From positions 169,892 to 233,891 of the forward strand of contig DAMBSC010000010.1 of assembly GCA_032054765.1 (NCBI GenBank): a stretch of DNA of 64,000 nucleotides. Reading direction: 5' to 3'. The stretch is from DFXE01 sp032054765. Lineage in GTDB: Bacteria; Bacteroidota; Bacteroidia; Bacteroidales; Tannerellaceae. This document shows positions 8,362-18,000 of the stretch, one piece after another. A model generated the notes under the pieces. The model was not told the DNA's origin. It did not search any database and worked only from the letters and a program-made list of their open reading frames with translations. The first letter of the stretch is position 1, and every line of letters starts with the position of its first letter. Made by a program: the position numbers and the translations under genes.

Positions 8362-10323
8362 TCATTTCCTGATAACAAGGTTTTCTCCAAAACTTTTGTG
8401 CGCATTTACTGCGTTACGGAAACCATCCCAATCAGATGCCTCATAAATACGTTTTTTCAATGCCAATTTCTGGTATAGCTTAATGTTGTTGCCTTGTTGT
8501 TGTAACGAACCTTCGAAATCAGCTGCACCGCTTTTCTTACTGTCTTTACGTACTTCTGTTATTAAGGTATATCCCTTTGGTAGTTGGATAGTTTCATTAA
8601 ATTCTATCAATCGGGAGCAGGCATCCCTGAAACCATATTTACGCTTTTCCAATTCTGTATTAATGCGTAGATGGGATTGGACTGCAGTATAAAGATTATT
8701 CATAACCATAGGTTTGAAAAGCATTTCATGTTTTCCGGTTATCGCATAATCCGGTATTTCATAACGGAAAGTAATCTTTATAGGACCCGCCTGGTAATCT
8801 TTTGGATTCTTACCATAATCAACACTGATCATCTTTGCTTTCGGAGAGACTGCAAGCAATTGTTGTTCCATTGTATTTTGCCATTCTGTTTGCCATCCCA
8901 TCGTGAATATGTTACGAATGTTCCTATCGGATTGTCCTTCAGCAGTAATGGTGAATTGTCCGTGAAGTGTTCCTTTTTCATCCAATTTATTATTGGCATT
9001 GATACGAATGTAATGGTCTTCCGGTGGAGATAGGGGAGTAAGCAGAAGATCTGAACTTTCCGGTACGCCGGGAAGGTAATTTTGTTGCTGTTCTGCGCTG
9101 CTCCATAATTCACGACAGAAAGGTACCCAAGTGGGATCTAAGGGCATATATGTACCACTTGATAGTTTTACGACTGCTACGCAATGGTTGAAATGGTCAG
9201 CAGGTATTGTTTCCACACGGCTTCCTGCCATGGTCATAGCCGGATAAGCTTCGAACCCTGCCATGCGGAGAAAAGAGATAAGTGTTCCGGCAATATCTTT
9301 ACATACTCCGCAACGGTCTGTATAATTCATTTTAGTATTATGAAGGGTAAATCCTTCTCCTTTTCCCATAGACAAACCGGAATAACGGATATTATCAGCA
9401 ACCCAGTGGGTGAGTACTTCTATTTTTTCCATTTCCGTTTTTTTCCCTTTGATCAACTCATCAACTTTCTTTTTAGCTTCAGGTAATGGATCAAAGCTAC
9501 CGTAGTCTTCATTAACCTTATAAAACCACAACGATTTATCTTTCCAGTGAGGAGTAGAAGACATAAATAATTTAGGGGCTGAATCGAACAGATTAACCAT
9601 ATTTGGTTCTTGTGTGAATGGTAATACATCTTCCATAGAAAAGGAATACGCTTTCATATTATTCTCATAAACCATAGAGGAAGTACATTCGCCATGATAG
9701 AACTGGAATTGCAGTTCTTTTTCCATTGGCAAAGACACTTTGTATACTTTACGTATAGTAGGTTCAGTTACCCAGAAAGGAACAATATCATAAAAATGTC
9801 CGCGCATAGGAGGAATAAATCTTGAATCATCATCCATACTGGTTAGCAAAGCATAGGTAAAACCTTTCTTTGTAATTTCATACTCTACAATATCCCCGGG
9901 TTGTAACCAGCCTACCTCCAGCATAATCTGACGAGCTCCCCAGAAGATAGCCCGAGCAGGAGCTGCATAATCGCAGGCTTTAGTTACATCCAGATTAACG
10001 ACCTCTCCATCTTTTCTATAAATAGTAGCCTGTTTGAATTCAGCAAACGCTGTCAAAGGATCATAATCATATTTGATTATCCTGTTGGCAACAGCACCTT
10101 TTGGCGATTGTACTTTAAAAGCTTTGTAAATAGTGAAATAACCGGAACCGGTAGGTTGAACAGTTACTGATATACTGTCAAGTAGTGCAACGGCATCGTA
10201 TCCTTCGTATGTTTGCGGGTTTTCAAGCGTGGGATCCTGCGGAGATCTACAAACTTCCCCATCCTGCGCCATAGCAAACGAAATACATAGGAAAGAGAAC
10301 AAAATAATTGTTAGGTGTCTCAT
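8362..10323 (-). CDS. DUF3857 and transglutaminase-domain exported protein, catalytic residues intact
   Basis: The 653-residue protein has a signal peptide ending in FAMAQ at residues 16-20. A DUF3857-type domain spans about residues 40-240. The transglutaminase-like core follows, with Cys341 in RCGVCKDIA, His380 in FNHCVAVV and Asp396 in PLDPTW, spaced as expected for a papain-fold triad. The C-terminal 200 residues form a beta-rich DUF3858-like region. Such proteins act outside the cytoplasm and may cleave or cross-link peptides; the substrate is unknown. It is the first gene of the minus-strand run that continues to the TelA-type gene. The upstream 362 bp gap is shared with the divergent polyketide operon. 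Confidence 0.8.
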   Translation of the reverse strand: MRHLTIILFSFLCISFAMAQDGEVCRSPQDPTLENPQTYEGYDAVALLDSISVTVQPTGSGYFTIYKAFKVQSPKGAVANRIIKYDYDPLTAFAEFKQATIYRKDGEVVNLDVTKACDYAAPARAIFWGARQIMLEVGWLQPGDIVEYEITKKGFTYALLTSMDDDSRFIPPMRGHFYDIVPFWVTEPTIRKVYKVSLPMEKELQFQFYHGECTSSMVYENNMKAYSFSMEDVLPFTQEPNMVNLFDSAPKLFMSSTPHWKDKSLWFYKVNEDYGSFDPLPEAKKKVDELIKGKKTEMEKIEVLTHWVADNIRYSGLSMGKGEGFTLHNTKMNYTDRCGVCKDIAGTLISFLRMAGFEAYPAMTMAGSRVETIPADHFNHCVAVVKLSSGTYMPLDPTWVPFCRELWSSAEQQQNYLPGVPESSDLLLTPLSPPEDHYIRINANNKLDEKGTLHGQFTITAEGQSDRNIRNIFTMGWQTEWQNTMEQQLLAVSPKAKMISVDYGKNPKDYQAGPIKITFRYEIPDYAITGKHEMLFKPMVMNNLYTAVQSHLRINTELEKRKYGFRDACSRLIEFNETIQLPKGYTLITEVRKDSKKSGAADFEGSLQQQGNNIKLYQKLALKKRIYEASDWDGFRNAVNAHKSFGENLVIRK

Positions 10324-10685
10324 AGGTATTTTTCGTTATAATTAGTTTTTCCCGCTAAGGTAGGGTTTTTAATCGAAATTATGCAAACGGCTCATAAAAT
10401 TCTGTTTTTGGATTATTGCAGATAATTTTTTTATTTTTTAGAATGTTTCGAATATATTAAATAATAATAGTATTTTTGTTGGTAAAAAAAATATCAATAA
10501 TTACATTATTACATGTAATATATTATATATTTAATCACAAAAGGAAAAAATAATTATATATGTAGTATTAATCTTTTATATATTCCTGGATTTTTTATGT
10601 AAATATGAGTTGCTTATATAATTCCTTGATGAAAAAAATAAGCAATAATTAAAGAAGATACTAACCGTATGTTGCATTTTAACCG
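10324..10685. other. AT-rich divergent promoter region
   Basis: This 362 bp gap separates the starts of the minus-strand transglutaminase gene and the plus-strand MATE gene, so promoters for both should lie here. It is very AT-rich, with poly-A and poly-T runs around 10425-10560. I see no open reading frame or strong hairpin. A possible plus-strand -7 box is listed separately. Confidence 0.6.
10446..10478 (+). promoter_or_regulatory. Possible Bacteroidetes promoter of the polyketide operon
   Basis: TATTTTTG at 10471-10478 fits the Bacteroidetes -7 box TAnnTTTG. TTTC at 10446-10449 is a one-base variant of the -33 box TTTG, with a 21-base spacer. It would give a leader of about 200 bases before the MATE start at 10686. 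In such AT-rich DNA a chance match is quite possible. Confidence 0.3.
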
Positions 10686-12026
10686 ATGGAGCCAGTAGGA
10701 TTAAATAGGCTGGAGACAGAACAAACTAATAAACTCTTGTATGAGTATGCGATACCTGCAATTGTTGGTACGATGGTTGTGGCCCTTTATAACCTTATAG
10801 ATAGTATTTATATAGGGCACGGACCGGGACTGGGTGACCATGCAATTGGAGGATTAGGTATCGTCCTGCCTGTAATGACACTTTTTTCAGCAATAGGATC
10901 TTTGGTGGCTACAGGGGCTGCAGGTCGGGTTTCCATTTATCTGGGGAGTGGAGAGAAGGTAAAAGCAGAAAGTGTTTTATCTAATGCTTTACTTTTAATT
11001 GTTCTGATAACATTTATTTTTATTTTCTCCTTATATATATGGATGGAACCAATTCTTTTGATGATTGGTGCCACTACTGAAACCTATCCTTTTGCTCGCG
11101 AATTTTTATTGTTTTACCTTTTAGGAAGTCTTTTCGTTAATATTAATTATACTCTATGCAGTATTATACGTGCTTCTGGTTATCCTAACAAGTCTATGTA
11201 TATAATGCTTTTTGGGGTTGTTGCCAATATAATACTTGCTCCCATATTTATTTTTTTATTTAAATGGGGAATGAAAGGAGCTGCGATTGCTACTTCTTTG
11301 TCTGCTTTTCTGTCTTTTTTACCTGCATTATATCATTTCACTAATAATTCTGTATCTGTAGGATTTAAAAAAAGAGTTAAATTGCCTGATATTTCGATTA
11401 TCAAATCCATATTAAGTATTGGTTCTTCTCCTTTCATTATGCAATTAGCAGCTTCCCTAGTTGTTTTTTTCATAAATAATAGGTTAAGGGTATATGGGGA
11501 TAGTCAGGCTATAGAGGCTTATACAATAGCTAATCGTATAACATTGGTTATTATATTGGTGATTTCCGGCCTCACCCAAGGTATGCAACCTATAGTAGGT
11601 TATAATTTTGGTGCAAAAAAAATAGAAAGGGTTAAATCCACTGTATATGGGGCGATGAAAGCCGGTATTTGTATCGGATTGGTAGGTCTTGTTATTGGGT
11701 TGTTTTTTTCGGAAAAAGTTGTAATCTTATTTAATCCAACTTCAGGTTTAGCCGGAGAATCAGCCTATGCATTGAGAATATTATCTCTTTTTCTCCCCTT
11801 AAGTGGTTTACAAATGGTCATATCCGTATTTTTTCAATCGATAGGAATGCCGTTTAAAGCAACAGGTTTGAGTTTGACTCGCCAGTTTCTTTTCCTCATA
11901 CCTGCATTGTATATCTTACCATCTTTCTGGGGGTTAAATGGAGTATGGTTTTCAATACCGTTATCGGATTTATTATCAACAATTTTAGCTGTAATATTAT
12001 ATATGTGGCAAATACGAAGAATATAA
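10686..12026 (+). CDS. MATE-family multidrug/lipid exporter
   Basis: The 446-residue protein has about twelve membrane helices in two similar halves. The start (ETEQTNKLLYEYAIPAIVG, then LYNLIDSIYIGHG) is typical of the MATE family, DinF/NorM-like branch, which expels compounds using Na+ or H+ gradients. The repeat in the second half (QGMQPIVGYNFGAKK) supports completeness. The start ATG is the first after an AT-rich promoter region. It is the first gene of an 11-gene plus-strand run and sits 50 bases before the first polyketide synthase gene, so it is likely to export or flip the product or a glycosylated precursor. The substrate is inferred from context only. Confidence 0.85.
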   Translation: MEPVGLNRLETEQTNKLLYEYAIPAIVGTMVVALYNLIDSIYIGHGPGLGDHAIGGLGIVLPVMTLFSAIGSLVATGAAGRVSIYLGSGEKVKAESVLSNALLLIVLITFIFIFSLYIWMEPILLMIGATTETYPFAREFLLFYLLGSLFVNINYTLCSIIRASGYPNKSMYIMLFGVVANIILAPIFIFLFKWGMKGAAIATSLSAFLSFLPALYHFTNNSVSVGFKKRVKLPDISIIKSILSIGSSPFIMQLAASLVVFFINNRLRVYGDSQAIEAYTIANRITLVIILVISGLTQGMQPIVGYNFGAKKIERVKSTVYGAMKAGICIGLVGLVIGLFFSEKVVILFNPTSGLAGESAYALRILSLFLPLSGLQMVISVFFQSIGMPFKATGLSLTRQFLFLIPALYILPSFWGLNGVWFSIPLSDLLSTILAVILYMWQIRRI

Positions 12027-12076
12027 GATATTTATTTATATAGAAATTACATTACTACTAACTTTTATATTAAGAG

Positions 12077-15000
12077 ATGTTACAAGAGAATGAGTTGTTT
12101 ATTTTGTCTCCTTTTGAGATACCTGATGTAGCATTAGCATTAGAAACCGTTGAGGCAGGGGCATTTCCTATTTTACATTTGGGAAGGGATAAGAAAGTTG
12201 CAGAAGCTGCTTTAAAAAATCTTTCAGGTTCTATATCTATTTCTTTCGGCATTTGCCTGGTGGAAGAACTGGATATTAATTTAAAAAAGCTTCCTTCTCA
12301 GGTTAGCAGAATTCTTTATCCTTTCGGGATGGATATACCAGTAATAAAAAACGTAGAGTTGTTATGCCAGGTATGTTCGATAGAGGAGGCCGAATCAGCA
12401 GTACATCAAAAAGTAAAAAATCTGGTAATAAAGGGAAATGAAGGAGCAGGAAGAGTCGGGAATGAATCATCCTTCATTTTGTTCCAACAAATTGCAGGTA
12501 AATATTCCGGTAAAGATGTGAATATTTTTATACAGGGAGGTGTTGGCATCCATACCTCTGCCGCGGCTTTAGCCTTGGGAGCTAAAGGCCTGATAATGGA
12601 TAATCAAATAGCCCTTTTCCCTGAATGTAGCTTACCTAAGAGTGCAAAGGAAGTTTGTAGCAAATTAAGCGGAAGTGAAACAACAGTAATAGATAATTTT
12701 AGGATTCTTGTAAGGAATAATTCTCCTGCTTTACCAACGAATGCTACTTATAAAAATGTACTTCCTTATTTGGGAGGATGCGATATTACAAAGCATTTTA
12801 TTCCTATGGGGCAGGATATATCTTTATCAATAGATTTGCTGACTAATTATAAGAAACTGAAAAATCTGGTTTCTGCATTTCGCGAAGCTGTTTATGGACA
12901 TACGCGACAAGCTAAAAAATTAAAACCTATCCGGGCAAATAATAATCTTGCAAAAAATTTAAAGATAAAATATCCTATTGCACAAGGCCCCATGGCGCGG
13001 GTAAGTGATGTTCCCAAATTTGCACGAAATATTGCTGATGCAGGTGCTTTGCCTTTTATGGCTATGAGCCTTATGCAAGGAAATGCAGCTGAAAAGCTTT
13101 TGTCTGAAACAAAAGATATAATAGGTAATAACACCTGGGGAGTTGGTATTTTAGGTTTCATACCTCCTCGAATACGAGAAGAACAAACGCGTTTTATATT
13201 AGAAGCAAATCCTTCTGTTGTACTTATAGCTGGCGGTCGCCCCTCTTTGGCTAAACCTTTTGAGGAAAAGGGAATAAAAACATTCCTACATGTTCCCTCT
13301 CCAGCCTTGTTGGATATGTTTCTAAAGGAAAAGGCACGAAATTTTGTTTTTGAAGGACGTGAAAGTGGCGGTCATATAGGGCCTCTTTCCAGTATGGTTC
13401 TTTGGGAGAGGCAGATTAATAGGTTATTAAAAGAAGAGAATATTGCATCTGTTAGTGTCTTCTTTGCTGGTGGAATCCATAATGCATTTTCTTCTGCATT
13501 TGTATCTGTTATGGCGGCAACTTTAGCTGCAAAAGGTGCAAAAATCGGGGTACTGATGGGATCTGCCTATATTTATACAAAAGAAGCTGTTGAATCAGGT
13601 GCTATACTTTCGGGTTATCAGAAACAGGCTATTGAGCAAAACCAGACTATTGTGCTTGAAGCGGCTTTGGGGCAAGAAACACAATCTCTGAAATCTCCTT
13701 TTACTGACTTTTTTGCTGAAGAGAAAAAACGGCTTTTGGCTGAGTCTTCAGATCCACAACAGGTGTGGATAAAATTGGAAGAGCTTAATTTAGGTCGATC
13801 TCGAATTGCGGCTAAAGGAATTGCAAGGGTTAATGATGAGTATATCAAGTTATCGGAAAAAGAACAGCAGGATAAGGGGTTATACATGATTGGGCAAATT
13901 GCTGCAATGCATCAACATTCCATTTCATTAGGCGAATTACATACACAAGTTGCTGTGGATAATAATCAGTTACTTTCTAAAATAACAGAAATTCCTTTAC
14001 CAATGCAAAAGGTAAAGCCATTAGATATAGCTATTGTAGGTATTTCTTGTATATTTCCTGATGCAATAAATATAGAAGAATATTGGAGAAATATAGTCTT
14101 GGGTAAAGATTGTATAAAAGAAGTTCCTGATAGTCGTTGGAATAAGGATTTATTCTATAACCCGGAGACAAGAGACACTGATTATGTTTGTTCTAAATGG
14201 GGAGGATTTATTCCTACTATTGATTTCGATCCGTTGGAATTTGGTATGCCTCCACAGTCTCTGGCATCCATAGAACCTACACAATTGCTTAGTCTATTAG
14301 TGGCTAAACAGGCGCTCACGGATGCAGGATATAGTAATCTTTCCGAAATTGACCTGGATAATACTTCTGTCATATTCGGTGCTGAAGGAGCTACAGACCT
14401 GGCGACAAGCTATGGCTTCCGTGCTACATCCAAGCAAATTTTTGGTGAATTGCCAGAACATCTGAAAAAGGCACTGCCACGTTTGAATGAAGATTCATTT
14501 GCCGGAGTATTGTCTAATGTCATATCAGGAAGAATTGCGAATCGGTTAAATTTAGGAGGTCGTAACTATACCGTGGATGCTGCATGTGCATCATCATTGG
14601 CTGCTTTAGACTTGGGATGTCAGGAATTATATAATAAGCGCTCGGATATGGTACTTTTAGGAGGTGCCGATTTACATAATGGAATTAACGACTTCTTAAT
14701 GTTTTCCTGTACTCATGCATTGTCACGGAAAGGTTATTCTGCTTCATTTGATGCGGATTCAGACGGTATTGCATTGGGAGAAGGTATTGGAGTTGTTGTT
14801 CTGAAAAGGCTGGAAGATGCTAAACGTGATGGTAACAAAATATATGCTGTTATTAAAGGAGTAGGGGGGAGTAGTGATGGAAAGAGTCTTGGAATGACAG
14901 CTCCCAACGCTAAAGGACAGATTAATGCTATCAAAAGAGCTTATCAAACTGCCGGTATCCTTCCCTCGCAGGTAGGAATGATAGAAGCTCACGGAACAGG

Positions 15001-18000
15001 TACAGTGGTTGGAGATAGAACAGAATTACAGGCGTTGACGGATATGTTTCTGGAATCTGGGGCGATGCCATCCGAAACTGTCTTAGGATCTGTAAAAACC
15101 CAGATAGGGCATACGAAATGTGCAGCTGGTATAGCCGGAGTTATTAAAGCCGCTTTATCTGTACATTATGCTGTTCATCCTCCCATTTTACACCTGGATA
15201 AACCAAATCCCTTCTATAATAAGGAAACAAGTCCTTTTGTTTTTAACAAACAGGCGGGAATATGGAATAGTGATAAACGGGTAGCTGGTGTTAGTGCTTT
15301 TGGTTTTGGAGGAACGAACTTCCATGTGGTAATGGAAAGTTATGATGATACTTCTTCAGATTTAACAAGTTTGCCTTTATGGCCATCGGAATTGTTTGTT
15401 TTCAGAGGAGATACTCCAGAAGAAGCGAATCAAATGATCCGTAAAGTGAAAAAACTGTTGGAATATAATGATACATTAAGTATTAAAGACATAGCTTATA
15501 GCCTTGCGATTCATAGTCAGAAAGAGATACAGGTTACGATTATTGCAGGTAATATAATTGAGTTATCGGATAAGATAGAGGCGGCTCTTGTTGAAAAAAA
15601 AGAAATTGACATTTATTATAAGAATAATCAAGAAGGAAAGGTCGCTTTTATGTTTCCTGGACAAGGTAGCCAACGAGTGGATATGGCAAGAGATCTATTT
15701 GTTACTTTTCCGTCTATGCGTCGCCTATTGACTAAATATCCGGAGTATGAGAAAATCTTATTTCCACATACAGCGTTTGACGAGGAGACCCGCAAAGAAC
15801 AACAGAGAAAAGTCACAGATACTCTCAATGCACAACCTTTGTTAGGTACAGTAGATTATGCGATTGCTCAACTTCTTCGTATGTTGGGTATTGTTCCGGA
15901 TATGCTTGCAGGACATAGTTATGGAGAGCTTCCTGCATTGTGTTTCTCCGGTGCTTTTACACCGGAAGATTTAATCCCCTTAAGTAGGAAAAGGGCAGAG
16001 TCTATTCTTAATTCTATAGAAGATGATAAAGGTAAGATGATAGCTGTGAATATTCAGGAAGAAAAACTTAATTCACTTCTTAAAGATGAAGCTGACGTAT
16101 GGGCTGTTAACTTTAATTCAGGCAAACAAACAGTTGTCGCCGGTACTTCTTCAGGAATAGAGGCATTTGGTAAGAAATTAGCTGAAAATAATATAGCATA
16201 TAAAGTATTGAATGTTGCATGTGCTTTTCATTCTCCTCTTTTGCAAAAGTCACAGCAGCTATACATGAATGTATTGAAGGATGTGAAGTTCAATAAATTA
16301 TCTATTCCTGTATGGTCAAATACAACAGCAACATTTTATCCGACAACAGGAAAAGAAATTAAAAACAGATTATCGGAGCATCTGGTAAAACCGGTATTAT
16401 TCACTAAACAGGTTCAGAATATGTATGCCGATGGTGCCAGGATTTTTATAGAGACAGGTCCAGGTGGAGTACTTTCAGGATTAACACAATCTATATTAGG
16501 AGAGGATGTAACAACTATTGAAACAGAAAAAAAAGGGATTAATGGTGTTACTTTTCTTCTACATACTATCGCGAAGTATCTATCTACAGGAAGATCAGCA
16601 GATATTCATTTACTTTTTAATGGACGAAATGCCTCACCAATAGATATAGATAATCCTGAAACCTATAAAAAGAAATCAACAATTTGGTATATCAATGGAC
16701 ATAACGCTATACCGTCAAACGGGGATATGCCTTCACAAGGAGCATTTCCTATCACTCAACCGTTAATGAACTTAAAAGATATGAATAACAACAATTCTAA
16801 CTCAGCTCAAGGTCCTTCCGACCAGATAGTACTTGAATATTTACAAAACATGAAGATGATGCTCCAGAGCCAACGCGATGTAATGTTAGGCTATCTTGGG
16901 TATAATCCGCCAGTGAATGTTATTCCTGTACAAACCGTTCAGGTTTTGGAACAACCATCTGCTTCGCTTCCAAAATCTGAACCTCAACCACAGCATGTAA
17001 ACATACCGGTATCAACTCCGTCTGTTACTGTTAATAATATCAAAGCTTTATTATTGGAAACAGTTAGTGAAAAAACAGGTTATCCGATAGACATGCTTGG
17101 TCTTGACCTTGATTTGGAAGCTGACTTAAGTATAGATTCCATTAAGCGTATGGAAATTATTGGAGCCTTGAGGGAAAAGCTTAATATAACAGGCTCTTTT
17201 GAAGAATCTGAAGGGGTTATTGAAAAGATGACAGGTCTTCGGACACTTAATGGATTAATATCATGGATGGAAGAATTAGCGAAATCAGATCAGAAGCAGC
17301 TGGATACGTCAACTATTCCTCCGGCATCTTTAAACGGGGCAAATTCGTATTCAGAAGCAACTCTTTCTTCAGCTCCTGTTGCTTATTCCATTGAACAGAT
17401 TAAGGTTATTTTATTGGATACCGTAAGTGAAAAAACAGGTTATCCGGTAGATATGCTTGGTCTCGACCTTGATTTAGAAGCCGATCTGAGTATAGATTCT
17501 ATCAAACGTATGGAGATCATCGGTGCTTTGAGGGAAAAACTTAATCTGACAGGAACTTTTGAAGAATCAGAAGGGGTTATAGAGAAAATGACTTCCATTA
17601 AGACCTTAAATGGAATGATTCATTGGATGGAAGAATTGGCTGATGTTAAAGATAATAAGGAGATATCGGAACCATTAAAAGCTCAGCAAGAAGTTCAGGA
17701 ACAAAAGCAAGAAGACGCTACCGATGAAGACCTCATCCGTATGTCTTTTGAATTAGAAGAAAGATTACCCGATCTTTCTAAAAAGATTCCAATAGAAGGA
17801 AAGTTATTCGCTTTGATGGATGATGGAGGTACTTATGTTTCCAGTATAAAAACATTGTTAGAAAAAAAGGGTGCTTCAGTTGATTTGATAACCGGACAAG
17901 AAGAGTTGTCTGAATATGACGGATTGATTATTTTATCGGTTTCTCTATTGGCTAAGAAATATAGTATCAAGGAAATTTTTGATATTATAAAGAAAGCGGA

